From CAIVVT01 sp963838205 (GTDB lineage: Bacteria > Acidobacteriota > Terriglobia > Bryobacterales > Bryobacteraceae), in the NCBI GenBank assembly GCA_963838205.1, contig CAWIQF010000020.1, positions 186,001 through 250,000 of the forward strand: DNA of 64,000 bases, given 5' to 3'. Of this stretch, positions 15,591 to 24,858 are shown one piece after another. Both the position numbers and the translations under genes were made by a program. The notes under the pieces are model-generated. The model made no database searches and was not told the origin of the DNA. It worked only from the letters and a program-made list of their open reading frames with translations. Every line of letters begins with the position of its first letter. Position 1 is the first letter of the stretch.

Positions 15591-16817
15591 ATGCGGGTGG
15601 TGCTCGTGTGCGCGCTGGCGATGCTGGGCGCGTGCGGTCCGGGCGGGGAGCGCGAGAGAGCCGTGGGCGAGGCGTGGGTGGGGCCGTCAACCGTGCAGAT
15701 CCGCAAGGAGCTGAACCTGCGATCGCCGGTGTCGGCGACGCTGCAGCACGACGAAAGAGTCGATCTGATCGCGCGGCGGCGGCGTTTCGTCAAAGTCCGC
15801 GCGGGCAGCGGCGCGGAGGGCTGGACGGATTCGCGGCTGCTGCTGTCGGCGCAGGCCCGGGCGGAGTTCCAGGCGCTAGAGGAGCGGGCCGGGAAAGCGC
15901 CGACGCTGGGCCAGGCGACGGTGCTGGACACGCTCAGCGCGCATACGGCGCCGTATCGCCAGGCGCCGGCGTATTACCAGATCGCGCCCAAGAAGACGGT
16001 GCAGGTGATCGCGCATCAGCGGGTGGAACGGGTGAAGTGGGATCCGCCGCCGCTGCTGGAGGAAAACGCGTTCAAGCCGCGCGTGCCGCACAAGCAGAAA
16101 GAGGCGCCGCGCGTGCCGCCGCCACCGCCGGGACCGCCGCCGCCGGTGCCCGAAGACTGGCTGCTGCTATCGGGCTACACGCAGGACCATTTGCCCGAGG
16201 AAAAGCCGAATGAACCGCCGCCGACGCCGCCGGTGATGGACGACTGGACGCTGGTGCGCGCGGAGGACGGGCGCAGCGGCTGGGTGCTGGACCGGCTGCT
16301 GTACAGCTCGATCCCGGACGATGTGGCGCAGTACGCCGAGCGGGCGCGGATCGTGGCGTACTTCGACATCGGCACGGTGCACGACCGGCAGGCGGACGTG
16401 ACCAAGACGGTGTGGCTGTGGGCGGCGCAATCGGCGGGGGCGCGCGACCGGGAGTTCGACTCGCTGCGGATTTTCAACTGGAGCACGCGGCACCACCGCT
16501 ATGAGACGTCGTGGATCGAGCGCGGCATTTGGGGCGCCGGGCCGGTGACGCTGGTCATGAAAAGCGGCGCGGTGACGGGATTCGCGACCTACGTGGTAGA
16601 GAAGGGCGGACAGACGATGAAGCGGGACTACGCGCTGCAGAATTTCCGCGCGCGCGTAGCGGCGCGCACGGCGGCCGAGCCCGCTGCGCGGTGGTACGTG
16701 CCGGTGGTGCGCAAGCCCGCCACCACCGCGCAACCCGAGACCGAAGCGCCGGCGCCGTCGCTGTGGCAGCGCCTGGTAGTGCGGTTCAATCGACTGCGTG
16801 CAGGCTCTCTGCGCTGA
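15591..16817 (+). CDS. SH3-domain lipoprotein with a proline-rich middle
   Basis: A 408-residue protein from ATG 15591. The start is chosen because a lipoprotein signal begins there: MRVVLVCALAMLGAC, with LGAC as lipobox and lipidated cysteine near residue 15. Residues about 30-85 look like a bacterial SH3 domain (LNLRSPVSATL...RRFVKVRAGSGAEGWTDSRLL). A proline-rich stretch follows at about 195-215. A second SH3-like piece (DDWTLVRAEDGRSGWVLDRLLY) is near residue 220. SH3 domains often bind peptidoglycan or peptides, so a cell-envelope role is inferred. The final 32 bp overlap the convergent ABC transporter gene. Confidence 0.75.
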   Translation: MRVVLVCALAMLGACGPGGERERAVGEAWVGPSTVQIRKELNLRSPVSATLQHDERVDLIARRRRFVKVRAGSGAEGWTDSRLLLSAQARAEFQALEERAGKAPTLGQATVLDTLSAHTAPYRQAPAYYQIAPKKTVQVIAHQRVERVKWDPPPLLEENAFKPRVPHKQKEAPRVPPPPPGPPPPVPEDWLLLSGYTQDHLPEEKPNEPPPTPPVMDDWTLVRAEDGRSGWVLDRLLYSSIPDDVAQYAERARIVAYFDIGTVHDRQADVTKTVWLWAAQSAGARDREFDSLRIFNWSTRHHRYETSWIERGIWGAGPVTLVMKSGAVTGFATYVVEKGGQTMKRDYALQNFRARVAARTAAEPAARWYVPVVRKPATTAQPETEAPAPSLWQRLVVRFNRLRAGSLR

Positions 16818-17565
16818 AATCGAGGCGATCCATGCGCAGGAATGCCTGGACGCCGGGGTGCTTCGATTGCTCGAGCCCGGAGACGGGGCCGAAATAAGCG
16901 ACCTGGCCGCGGTCGAGAAAGGCCACAGTGTCGGCCACCTTGCGCATCAGGTCGAGGTCGTGGGTGACGACGACCGAGGTCAGGCCGAGCTGCTTCTTGA
17001 GCCGCAACATGAGGTTGCCGAGGTGGTCGCCCATGATCGGGTCGACCATGGTGGTGGGCTCATCGTAGAGGATGCATTCGGGCTGCGCGGCGAGGGCGCG
17101 GGCGATGGCGACGGCGCGCCGGTAGCCGGTGGAGAGATCGGCGGGATAGGCGTCCTCGTAGTCGGCCAGGTCGACCATTCCGAGCAACCCGCGGACGACC
17201 TCGATGCGATTGTCGTAGTTGTATTCGGGGTGCAGTTCGAGGGAAAACAGGATGTTTTCGCCGACGGTGAGCGAGTCGAACAGCGCGCCGCTCTGAAAAA
17301 CCATGGTGACTTTGCGCCGGATGGGGCGCAAATGGGCCTCATCGAGGTCGGTGATGTCCTGGTTGGCGACGACGATGCGGCCGGAATCGGGCTTGAGGAA
17401 ACCCATGATGTGTTGCAGGCAAACGCTTTTGCCGACGCCGCTGCGGCCGATGACGGCGAGGGTCTTGCCGGGATCGAGATGGAAGCTGCAATCGACTAAA
17501 ACGGGTCGATCGAACGTCTTAAAGACGTGGCGGAACTCGATGTAATGCGGAAAATCGTCCTGCAC
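16786..17565 (-). CDS. ABC transporter ATPase, MlaF-like
   Basis: A cytoplasmic ATPase of 259 residues resembling MlaF/Ttg2A of the Mla lipid transport system. Visible motifs are Walker A GRSGVGKS (near residue 40), the Q-loop MVFQSGALFDSLTVGEN, the signature LSTGYRRAVAIARA, Walker B CILYDEPTT and the H-switch VVVTHD. The signature has LSTGY where MlaF usually has LSGGM. The Mla system also needs a permease (MlaE) and an MCE protein (MlaD); neither is next to this gene, so partners must be elsewhere. Its 3' end overlaps the SH3 lipoprotein gene by 32 bp, tail to tail. Confidence 0.85.
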   Translation of the reverse strand: MQDDFPHYIEFRHVFKTFDRPVLVDCSFHLDPGKTLAVIGRSGVGKSVCLQHIMGFLKPDSGRIVVANQDITDLDEAHLRPIRRKVTMVFQSGALFDSLTVGENILFSLELHPEYNYDNRIEVVRGLLGMVDLADYEDAYPADLSTGYRRAVAIARALAAQPECILYDEPTTMVDPIMGDHLGNLMLRLKKQLGLTSVVVTHDLDLMRKVADTVAFLDRGQVAYFGPVSGLEQSKHPGVQAFLRMDRLDFSAESLHAVD

Positions 17566-17728
17566 GTGTCAATTCCCGGCGCGGCCCATCTCCCATTGTG
17601 CCAGCAGAACGGGCCGGTTCAAACGGCGATTCGGTGGGCGGCGGGTGCGTGGGGGCGTGAGAGAATCGTAACTAAGGTCCGGCCAGCCGCGGCCGCAAGC
17701 GGCATTTTCGTACTAGAACTCGCACAGC

Positions 17729-18502
17729 ATGCCGTATAATCAAAAAAACAAGTTCATGTGGATTTGTTGTGCCGGATTGGCGCTGACGGTTTCGCCGGCT
17801 GCGTGGCCGCAGTCGAGCGCCGGTCCGGAACAGGCTCCGGCGGTGCGGGCGGCGAGCGTGGTGCGGGCTGACAAACGCACGGGCCGCCTGGTGCGGAAGC
17901 TAGTGCTAACGCCGGCGGCCAGTGCCGCGGCCGTGGTTTCCAGTGAGGTCCAGACGGGGAGTGCCGAAGCGCCGGTGGCGGCCAAGCCGCAGGCCGTGAC
18001 CGCTCCGCAGGCACTGAGGAAACTGGCCGATGACGCGGCCGGACGGCATGGGGTGGACCCGCTGCTGGTGGACTCGGTGATTCGTGTGGAGAGCAACTAC
18101 AACCCGCTGGCGGTTTCGCCGAAAGGCGCCGAGGGGTTGATGCAGTTGATTCCGGCGACGGCGCGGCGATTCGGCGTGACCAACTCGTTCGACGTGAAAG
18201 AGAACATCGAGGCGGGCGTCACCTACCTGAAGTACCTGCTGGACATGTTCGGCGACGACCGGCTGGCGGTGGCGGCGTACAACGCCGGCGAATCGGCGGT
18301 GATGCGATACGGCGACGTGCCGCCGTACCGCGAAACGATGAACTACGTATCGCGCGTCGGCAAGGCGTGGGGCGCGGCGCGCCAGCAGACGCCCGCGCCG
18401 ACGGCGGCGATAGAAGCGGCGCCGGCGCCCGAAGAGGCCGGAGCCCGCGCGGTTGAGGCCTACGTGGACAGCCAAGGGCGGATTTGCATGAGAACCCGCT
18501 GA
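17729..18502 (+). CDS. Lytic transglycosylase with SLT domain
   Basis: A 257-residue exported enzyme predicted to cleave peptidoglycan glycan strands non-hydrolytically. The signal peptide spans roughly residues 1-28 (MPYNQKNKF, then WICCAGLALTVSPAAW). The SLT domain covers about residues 100-215: VDPLLVDSVIRVESNYNP with the catalytic glutamate in VES, then KGAEGLMQLIPATARRFGV, and AVAAYNAGESAV. An alternative ATG at 17756 would shorten the signal peptide. A TATAAT at 17733-17738 lies within the first codons and could be a promoter only if the downstream ATG is used. The amidase gene follows on the same strand, giving two wall hydrolases together. Confidence 0.88.
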   Translation: MPYNQKNKFMWICCAGLALTVSPAAWPQSSAGPEQAPAVRAASVVRADKRTGRLVRKLVLTPAASAAAVVSSEVQTGSAEAPVAAKPQAVTAPQALRKLADDAAGRHGVDPLLVDSVIRVESNYNPLAVSPKGAEGLMQLIPATARRFGVTNSFDVKENIEAGVTYLKYLLDMFGDDRLAVAAYNAGESAVMRYGDVPPYRETMNYVSRVGKAWGAARQQTPAPTAAIEAAPAPEEAGARAVEAYVDSQGRICMRTR

Positions 18503-18581
18503 GGGGGAGGGTCGACTGAACCGGGAAGTTTCCCCACGCCCCGCGGTGAGCCCGGCCAGGCACGGATCCGACGGAAGTTGG

Positions 18582-20141
18582 ATGCGCGGGGCGATTCCAC
18601 GCTTTGCCGCCGCCTTGTTCGTATGCGCCGCAATCTGTGCGAGGGCCAACAAGCCGGTAGGCCTGGGCGCGGTGCGCTTTTATTCCAGTGCGCAGACGAC
18701 CACCGTTACGGTGGAACTGGAAGCGCCCGTCACGCCGCGCAAAGGCAGCGTCGGGAATCCGCCTCGAGTTTTCTTCGATCTGCCGAACACGCGCATTCTG
18801 CTGCCCGGCCGGGGCACGCATGTGATCCCGGTGGGCGACGGGGTCATCAGCCAGATCCGGGTGGCGCAGTACAGCCCGGGCGTGGCCCGGGTGGTGCTGG
18901 AACTGGAGCACGACTCGAGCGTCGAGGTGAGCGTGCTGGCCAATCCGGTGCGGCTGAACTTTGAGGTCCGGCCTACGATCCCGAAAGTTTCTGAAGCCGC
19001 ATCAAAGACACCGGAGGCCGCCGCGACGGCCGCACTGGAAGCTGGAGCGGAGATCAAGCCGCAACGGGCTGCCATGAAGCCGGGAGAGTCCGAGTCGCTG
19101 CGGGGCGACGTAGTGCTTGCCAATCCTCCCGCGGTGGAAGCGCCAGCACCGGAGAGCGAGACCGCGTCCACGGCCAGGAAGCCGCTGGTCAAGCCGAAGC
19201 CGGAACCCACGACGGCCGTGAAGAAGCCCGAGCCCGGGTCGATGCCGGAGTCTACTAGCGCGGCGCTCAGAAAGCCCGCAGCCGTTCCCAAAACGGAATC
19301 TCCGATTGCGGAAACGACGAAGAAGCCCGCGCCCGGCGGCGTGGAAGAAACGGCGGGTGAGGGCTCGAAGCCCGTGCCCGCGGGCAGGAATTCGGGCGGC
19401 GGACGGACGCTGACGCGAGCGCTGGGCCTGAAGCTGACGCGGGTGGTGATCGACGCGGGACACGGCGGCCACGACGAAGGCACGCGCGGGCCGACGGGGC
19501 TGCTGGAGAAGGACCTGGTGCTGGACGTGGCCGAGCGACTGGGCGCGCTGATCGAGGAGCAGTTAGGGGCCGATGTGGTCTACACGCGCACGAGCAACGT
19601 TTTCGTGCCGCTGGATGAGCGCACGGCGATCGCGAACCGGGCCGAAGCCGACCTGTTCCTGTCGCTGCACGCGAACTCCTCGCCCTACCGGACGATTTCG
19701 GGCTCGGAGGTATACTACCTGAGCTTCACGACCTCGAAGGAGGCGCTGGATGTGGCGGCGCGGGAGAACGCGGGCACCGGCAAGTCGATCCACGAGCTGG
19801 AGGATCTGCTGAAGAAGATCGCGCTCAGCGAGAAGGTGACCGAGTCCAGTGAGTTTGCCGTTCGGATTCAGCGCGAGTTGTACGGCGCGTGGAACAAATT
19901 GAGCGGGACGACCAGAAACCGCGGCGTGAAGAAGGCTCCGTTCGTGGTGCTGATCGGCGCCAACATGCCGTCGGTGCTGGCCGAGATCGGATTCATCAGC
20001 AATCCTCACGATGAGAGCCTGCTGAAGAAGCCGGAGCAGCGCCAGCGCATCGCCGAGGCGCTATTCCGCGGGGTGAACGCATACGCATCGACGCTTAGCC
20101 GGATGGACACTCCGGCCGAGGCCAGGCAGGCTACGCGATAG
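18582..20141 (+). CDS. amiC: N-acetylmuramoyl-L-alanine amidase with AMIN domain
   Basis: A periplasmic zinc amidase that cuts the bond between muramic acid and the stem peptide. From ATG 18582 (GGAAG four bases upstream) it has 519 residues; a GTG at 18546 would add 12. A signal peptide spans residues 1-23. The AMIN domain lies at about 25-125 (FYSSAQTTTVTVELEAP to VRLNFEV). A Pro/Lys/Glu-rich linker runs at about 130-275. The Amidase_3 domain occupies about 285-505, with zinc ligands visible in VIDAGHGGHDEG, LLEKDLVLDVA, DLFLSLHANSS and the catalytic glutamate in LAEIGFISN. AMIN targets such enzymes to the envelope division site in other bacteria. It pairs with the lytic transglycosylase upstream. 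Confidence 0.92.
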   Translation: MRGAIPRFAAALFVCAAICARANKPVGLGAVRFYSSAQTTTVTVELEAPVTPRKGSVGNPPRVFFDLPNTRILLPGRGTHVIPVGDGVISQIRVAQYSPGVARVVLELEHDSSVEVSVLANPVRLNFEVRPTIPKVSEAASKTPEAAATAALEAGAEIKPQRAAMKPGESESLRGDVVLANPPAVEAPAPESETASTARKPLVKPKPEPTTAVKKPEPGSMPESTSAALRKPAAVPKTESPIAETTKKPAPGGVEETAGEGSKPVPAGRNSGGGRTLTRALGLKLTRVVIDAGHGGHDEGTRGPTGLLEKDLVLDVAERLGALIEEQLGADVVYTRTSNVFVPLDERTAIANRAEADLFLSLHANSSPYRTISGSEVYYLSFTTSKEALDVAARENAGTGKSIHELEDLLKKIALSEKVTESSEFAVRIQRELYGAWNKLSGTTRNRGVKKAPFVVLIGANMPSVLAEIGFISNPHDESLLKKPEQRQRIAEALFRGVNAYASTLSRMDTPAEARQATR

Positions 20142-20440
20142 TGGACTGCATGGGAAGTCGATTCAACGAATCAGAGAATGCGCTGGCTTGGGCCACGGCT
20201 CCGTTGCGAATGTGGAACGGCGCGGCTACCGCTCCTTAACAGTCGCGCCCCACGTTTCGGACTCCGCTGGACAGTGATATTCTGCTTCATGGCCGGCCTC
20301 CTTTTGCACTTCGAGTGCGCAACCATTGGGAGCTTACCGCATCCCGTCGGGGCCGGCCTTCTCATTCCATCTCGGTAACAACGCCAAGACCGCTCCCACG
20401 GTTCTTCGCCTTCGGAATCTTCAGCGCTCGCGCCGGGTCA

Positions 20441-20523
20441 ATTGGGCAATTCTGCCCAACTCGGTTTCCAACCAATTGATTCTAAAAGGCAAAAAATGAC
20501 TAATTGGGAAATCGTTGCCCAAT
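20441..20523. repeat. Nested inverted repeat, ATTGGGCAA...TTGCCCAAT
   Basis: Outer arms ATTGGGCAA (20441-20449) and TTGCCCAAT (20515-20523) are perfect inverses. Inner arms CCAATT (20472-20477) and AATTGG (20502-20507) nest within them. The left arm can also fold locally: TTGGGCA (20442-20448) with TGCCCAA (20453-20459). It is AT-richer than its surroundings. Confidence 0.6.
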
Positions 20524-20578
20524 CACTCCGGCCGCGGCCCATCCGGCATCCTTCCTCGCAGTTCGTAACAACACGAAG

Positions 20579-20620
20579 AACCGCTCCTTTTAGTCCCGGC
20601 TCCGCCAGACGGTCGCGGTT
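20579..20620. repeat. Copy of the ileS-type ACCGCTCC repeat
   Basis: Begins AACCGCTCCTTTTAG and continues through CCGGCTCCGCCAGACGG to TCGCGGTT. It matches the second ileS unit at about 36 of 42 positions and is here in non-coding DNA. Confidence 0.7.
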
Positions 20621-20713
20621 CGTAACAACGGCTCGCAGCGAAGGCTGGTCAACAGACGCGGATCGGCGTCGAACGCGGAATTACTTATTCAACGAAACTT
20701 CCGGCTCGGGAAA

Positions 20714-21640
20714 CTAGGCCGCCGGTTCACCGTAGGACGTGAAGGCGACGCGGTTACGGCCCTCGCGTTTGGCGCGGTACAGGCTCTCGTCGGCGATGCG
20801 GATCAACTGATCGGCGGTCAGGCCTTCGGGCGGGATGCCGGCGACCGCGCCGAAGCTGGCGGTCATGCGGATCTGCCCGGACTGACAGGCAATGGGTGAG
20901 CATTCGATGGCCGCCCGCATGCGCTCGGCATTGCCGAGGAGGGAATGTTCGCCGCAGCCCGAAAGAACGCCGATGAACTCCTCTCCGCCGTAGCGTCCGA
21001 GGGCATCGTAGGAGCGCATGGAGGAGGAGATGCGATTGACCACCTGTTTGAGCACCTCGTCGCCGCAGACGTGGCCGTAGGTGTCGTTGACGAGCTTGAA
21101 GTGGTCGAGATCGAGCATGATGACGCCGAGAGGTTTGCGCTCGCGGCAGGCGCGATGGATCTCGTGGGTGAGGAGTTCGAAGATGGACGAGCGGTTCCAG
21201 CACTTGGTCAGGGCGTCGCGGGTGGCCTGCTCGCGCAGAGCCTCGCGCATCTGGATCAGTTCGGCCTGCAGGTTGACGATGCGGCGGCCGGCGCGCAGGC
21301 GCACTTCCATTTCGGGGTGGTCGAAAGGCTTGACGAGATAGTCGTCGGCGCCGGCGCCCATGCCCTCGATCAGGTCCTGACGCTGGGCCTTGGAGGTGAG
21401 CAGAAGGATGTAGGTGTAGGTGGGTCGCTTGCGGGCACGGATGCGGCGGCAGAGCTCGGGGCCGGTGAGCTGGGGCATGACCCAATCGAGAATCGCGAGC
21501 GTCGGCGGATCCTCACCACAGAGAACGTCCAACGCCTGCTCGCCGTCCTGCGCCTCGACGACCTCGTAACCCCATTCCTCCAGAGTGGACTGGAGCAGAC
21601 GCCGCATGGTCGGACTGTCGTCCGCGATGAGTACCTTCAT
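20714..21640 (-). CDS. Response regulator with GGDEF diguanylate cyclase output
   Basis: A 308-residue cytoplasmic protein predicted to make cyclic di-GMP when phosphorylated. The receiver domain (residues 1-120) has the acidic pair ADDSPTMRR, the phospho-acceptor aspartate in AILDWVMP (near residue 52), and the KPF lysine motif YLVKPFD. A helical linker leads to the GGDEF domain (about 140-300), whose active site reads RYGGEEF. The inhibitory site RSYD precedes it by five residues, the canonical RxxD I-site spacing. No histidine kinase is adjacent. The layout resembles PleD with only one receiver. Confidence 0.92.
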   Translation of the reverse strand: MKVLIADDSPTMRRLLQSTLEEWGYEVVEAQDGEQALDVLCGEDPPTLAILDWVMPQLTGPELCRRIRARKRPTYTYILLLTSKAQRQDLIEGMGAGADDYLVKPFDHPEMEVRLRAGRRIVNLQAELIQMREALREQATRDALTKCWNRSSIFELLTHEIHRACRERKPLGVIMLDLDHFKLVNDTYGHVCGDEVLKQVVNRISSSMRSYDALGRYGGEEFIGVLSGCGEHSLLGNAERMRAAIECSPIACQSGQIRMTASFGAVAGIPPEGLTADQLIRIADESLYRAKREGRNRVAFTSYGEPAA

Positions 21641-21838
21641 CTGACTGTGTGGGCGGCCTTAGTTTCTCGCCGGCTCAGATCAATGATACTGCAACCTTCG
21701 CCGTTTGAACCGTATTTCAGGCGGGCAGCGGGAACGATCCGCGCCGCGGCGGGGAGTTTTCTGCGAGTCTGGCACTGAGGGGACGAGCGCCGATCGAAGC
21801 CGGTCCTGGGGGCAGGGCCGAGGAGGGAGGTTGGAGAA

Positions 21839-23044
21839 ATGAAAAAGGTTTACATCGCGGCGTATCATCAATCGGAGTTCGGCAAGCTGCTGGGGGCCGG
21901 CGTGCCCGCGATGATCCGCTCCGCCGTGGAGGGGGCATGCGGCGAAATCGGCGTCGAGGCAGGCGCGCTGGATGTGGGGTCGATCGGCGCGGCGTGCAAT
22001 TTTTCGCTGAACGAACAGGGACTGCTGGCCGGGCTGATGGCGATGACGCCGGGTCTGGAGGGCAAGCCGATCGAGGCCGTGGAGAACGCCTGCGCCTCGG
22101 GCGGGCAGGCGGTGCTGAGCGTGATTTACAAGCTGCGGCTGGGCTTGGGCGAGACGGGCATCGCGGTGGGCTACGAGAAGATGCGCGACGGCGCGGGCAG
22201 GATGGACGGGGCGCTGATCGGCAAGGTGCTGGGCTACTTCTCGTACCCCGACGAGCGCGCGTGCAAGACATTCGTGTTCCCGCACATCTTCGCCGAGATC
22301 ATGAGAGACTACATGGCCGAGCACGGAGTGACGGAACGCGACCTGGCGCACATCGCGGCGCAGGAGTACGCCAACGCGCGCCACAATCCGTGGGCGCAGA
22401 TGCGGAATGCGCGCATCACGGTGGAGGACGTGCTGCGCATCGAAGGCATCAATCGCTACGTGGCCGAGGGTTTGCCGCTGAAGACGTACGACTGCTCGCA
22501 GATCAGCGACGGGTACGCGGCGCTGATCCTGGCGACGGAGGAGGGCCTCGCGAAGCTGGGTCTGCGGCGGCAGGATACGGTCGAGGTGGCGGGTTACGCG
22601 CAGGCGACCGATCCACTGAGCCGCGCGGGGCGCGACGTGCTGCGGCCGGCCGGCGCGCGGCGCGCGATGGCGGCGGCCTACGCCATGGCGGGCCTCCAGC
22701 CGGCCGACGTGAATGTGGCCGAGATCCACGACTGCTTCACGGTGATGGGGGCGATCGGCACGGAGGTGATCGGGCAAGCCGCGGAAGGGCAGGGAGCGCG
22801 GTTCTGGGTGGAAGGCAAGGCGGCGCCGGCGGGCGTGTGCGGCATCAACACGTCGGGCGGACTGATCGCCAAAGGCCATCCGATCGGCGCGACGGGCGTG
22901 GCGATGATCGGCTGGAGCGCGCTGCAACTGCTGGGCCAAGCGCCGGCGGAAATCCAGGTGAAAAACGCGCGGGCGGCGGCGACGTTCAACATCGGCGGAC
23001 CGGTATGCGCGTCAGTGTGCACGGTGCTGAAGCCGGGCGCGTAG
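21839..23044 (+). CDS. Thiolase-like protein (SCP2/lipid-transfer type)
   Basis: A 401-residue thiolase-fold protein. It retains the acyl-accepting cysteine in ENACASGGQAV (near residue 85) and the His motif GINTSGGLIAKGHPIGATG. The C-terminal segment reads GGPVCASVCTVL in place of the usual CxG motif. This pattern is typical of the SCP2-thiolase or acetyl-CoA acetyltransferase-like group, where substrate and direction are often unknown. It could act in acyl-CoA breakdown or in a side-chain reaction. The start ATG at 21839 has GGAGGGAGG-like sequence upstream. The DHH protein follows after a gap of about 160 bp. Confidence 0.8.
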   Translation: MKKVYIAAYHQSEFGKLLGAGVPAMIRSAVEGACGEIGVEAGALDVGSIGAACNFSLNEQGLLAGLMAMTPGLEGKPIEAVENACASGGQAVLSVIYKLRLGLGETGIAVGYEKMRDGAGRMDGALIGKVLGYFSYPDERACKTFVFPHIFAEIMRDYMAEHGVTERDLAHIAAQEYANARHNPWAQMRNARITVEDVLRIEGINRYVAEGLPLKTYDCSQISDGYAALILATEEGLAKLGLRRQDTVEVAGYAQATDPLSRAGRDVLRPAGARRAMAAAYAMAGLQPADVNVAEIHDCFTVMGAIGTEVIGQAAEGQGARFWVEGKAAPAGVCGINTSGGLIAKGHPIGATGVAMIGWSALQLLGQAPAEIQVKNARAAATFNIGGPVCASVCTVLKPGA

Positions 23045-23202
23045 AAGCGCGCGAAGCAAGCGTCAAACAACGGATGGAACAGCCGCGGCGGAGCGCCAGA
23101 GCGGAGCGAGGGGCGCGTCCGGACGGCGCATTCCATACGCGCGCGGCCGGTAGGCAGGTTGCATGCGCGGCGGCGATCAGGCATCCTTTAAGGTTTCCTT
23201 GC

Positions 23203-24192
23203 ATGAGCGAGGCGCGCGAGTGGACAGGCCAATCGATGAAGGTTCGAATTCTCTATCACGATCATTGCTTCGACGGAGCGGCCGCGGCCGCCTTCTTCAG
23301 CCGCTTCTATGTGGCCAAGTTCGACCCGGAGGCGGAGCTGGTCTATACGGGCATGGCGCACAAGCCGGACCAGTTGTTCGAGGAGGGACTGTTTGACGGC
23401 GAGGTCAACGCGATCGTCGATTTCAAATACTCCAACAGCCCGAAGCTGACGTGGTGGTTCGACCATCACCAGAGCGCGTTTCTGAGCCCGGAGGATGCGG
23501 CGCACTACGAGCGCTGGAAAGACTCGAAGCGGTTCTACTTCGACCCCAACTATCGCGCCTGCACGAGCTTCATTGCGCGGATTGCGCGCGAGGTGTACGG
23601 CTGGGAAGCTCCGGATCTGGCCGAGTTGGTGCACTGGGCGGAGATCATCGACGGCGCGCTTTATGCGAGCGCGGCCGAGGCGGTGGCGATGCGCGAGCCG
23701 GCGATGAAGCTGACGCTGGTGATCGAGGCCTCGAAGGGGTCCGAGATCGTGCAGCAGATCATTCGCCGGATGCAGCGGCAGAGCATGGCCGCGATCCTGG
23801 ATGAGCCCGGGATCCGGGCGCAGTTCGAACCGTTGTACGAGCGGCACCTGCAATCGACGGAGATCATCCGGCGGGTGGCGCGGTCGGAGAGCGGCGTGAT
23901 CTGGTTCGACGTGGCGGACTACGACCTGGAGGGGTACAACAAGTTCATCCCATACTCGCTGTTCCCAGAGGCGACCTACAGCGTGTCGGTGAGCCTGGCG
24001 AGCTTTCGGTCGAAGGTCTCGGTGGGGTCCAACCCGTGGGCCGCGGAGGTGCCGACGCATAACCTGGCGACGATCTGCGAACGCTACGGCGGGGGCGGAC
24101 ATTCGCGGGTGGGCGCGATCAGCTTCGGCCGCGACCAGGTGGAAGAGGCGCGGCGGGCGGCGCGCGAAATCGTGGCGGAACTGCGCGGCTAG
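23203..24192 (+). CDS. DHH-family phosphoesterase
   Basis: A 329-residue protein from ATG 23203; an ATG at 23236 would remove 11 residues and begin at MKVRILYHDH. Motifs of the DHH superfamily are clear: HDHCFDGAAAAAFF near the N-terminus, VDFKYSN, the DHH triad in WWFDHHQSAF (near residue 85), and a C-terminal DHHA1-type glycine motif RYGGGGHSRVGAISF. Family members hydrolyse short RNA, cyclic dinucleotides or polyphosphate. This one most resembles NrnB/oligoribonuclease-type proteins, but the substrate cannot be fixed from sequence. It stands between the thiolase gene and the atp operon. Confidence 0.82.
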   Translation: MSEAREWTGQSMKVRILYHDHCFDGAAAAAFFSRFYVAKFDPEAELVYTGMAHKPDQLFEEGLFDGEVNAIVDFKYSNSPKLTWWFDHHQSAFLSPEDAAHYERWKDSKRFYFDPNYRACTSFIARIAREVYGWEAPDLAELVHWAEIIDGALYASAAEAVAMREPAMKLTLVIEASKGSEIVQQIIRRMQRQSMAAILDEPGIRAQFEPLYERHLQSTEIIRRVARSESGVIWFDVADYDLEGYNKFIPYSLFPEATYSVSVSLASFRSKVSVGSNPWAAEVPTHNLATICERYGGGGHSRVGAISFGRDQVEEARRAAREIVAELRG

Positions 24193-24311
24193 GACCATTC
24201 CCATATTCGACTGCGGCGTTGTGCCGAGGAACGCCGGCGCATGCCGAGAGGACCCTTCCCGGCGTGCCGAAATTGTATGAGAGAAAGGCTGAATCAGCGC
24301 AACTGAGTCGT

Positions 24312-24342
24312 TTGACCGCGGATTTTCCGGCGTGCATATAAT
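24312..24342 (+). promoter_or_regulatory. Candidate sigma-70 promoter of the atp operon
   Basis: TTGACC at 24312-24317 and TATAAT at 24337-24342 are separated by 19 bp, slightly longer than ideal. Transcription would start about 60 bp before the b' gene. No other good promoter is seen in this gap. Confidence 0.55.
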
Positions 24343-24410
24343 AGGATTTTCGGGTCTGGGTGTTCGCCCCGCTTGCCTTCCTCGGCCCGCATTCGGCAGA
24401 ACGGTCGTCC

Positions 24411-24857
24411 ATGGAACAAATCGTTAGAACCCTGCAGGATATCCTCGTTCGAGCCATACCTACGCTGATCCTGGTGATCGCTCTCCACTGGTATTTGAAG
24501 AAGGTTCTGATCGAGCCCATGCAGCGCGTCCTGGCCGAGCGCCGGAAGCGGACGGAAGGGGCAGTGGAGGCGGCCGAGAGTGCGGTGGCGCAGGCGGCCA
24601 ACAAGATGGCGGCGTATGAGAAAGCGCTGGCCGAGGCGCGCGCGGGGATCTACGCCGGGCAGGAAGAGAACCGGAAGCGGCTGGGCACGGAGCAGGCCGC
24701 GGCGGTGGAAGCCGCGCGGGGTAAGGCGGCGGCGCAGGTGGCCGCGGCGCGGGTGGAAATCGCGGCCGAAGCCGAGAGCGCTCGGGCGGCGTTGGCGGCG
24801 GAGAGCGACCGGCTGGCCGAGCAGATCGCGCAGGCCGTGCTGGCGGGGAAGAACTAA
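24411..24857 (+). CDS. atpF': ATP synthase F0 subunit b'
   Basis: A 148-residue peripheral-stalk subunit. A single membrane helix (about residues 10-30, IPTLILVIALHWYL) is followed by a long Ala/Glu/Arg-rich coiled coil, typical of b-type subunits. ATG 24411 is chosen because the membrane helix begins soon after; the frame can be extended to 24360 with unlikely sequence. A second b-type gene follows after a single-base gap, so this bacterium has a b/b' heterodimer stalk. The F0 a and c genes do not precede it, so atpB and atpE must be elsewhere. Confidence 0.85.
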   Translation: MEQIVRTLQDILVRAIPTLILVIALHWYLKKVLIEPMQRVLAERRKRTEGAVEAAESAVAQAANKMAAYEKALAEARAGIYAGQEENRKRLGTEQAAAVEAARGKAAAQVAAARVEIAAEAESARAALAAESDRLAEQIAQAVLAGKN

Positions 24858-24858
24858 G

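Larger units (their letters stand above)
20142..20713. other. Repeat-rich intergenic region, no gene seen
   Basis: This 572-bp gap holds two traces of the ileS-type repeat (20228-20247 and 20579-20620) and a nested inverted repeat at 20441-20523. No frame shows family features. Confidence 0.6.

Noticed and set aside
17733..17738. TATAAT as promoter of the lytic transglycosylase gene
   Set aside because: It lies inside the likely first codons and has no matching -35; kept only as a note on the alternative start.
21937..24192. 751-codon open frame on the plus strand
   Set aside because: Its first 420 codons are a shifted frame of the thiolase gene with Arg/Gly-rich nonsense; only the end is the real DHH gene.
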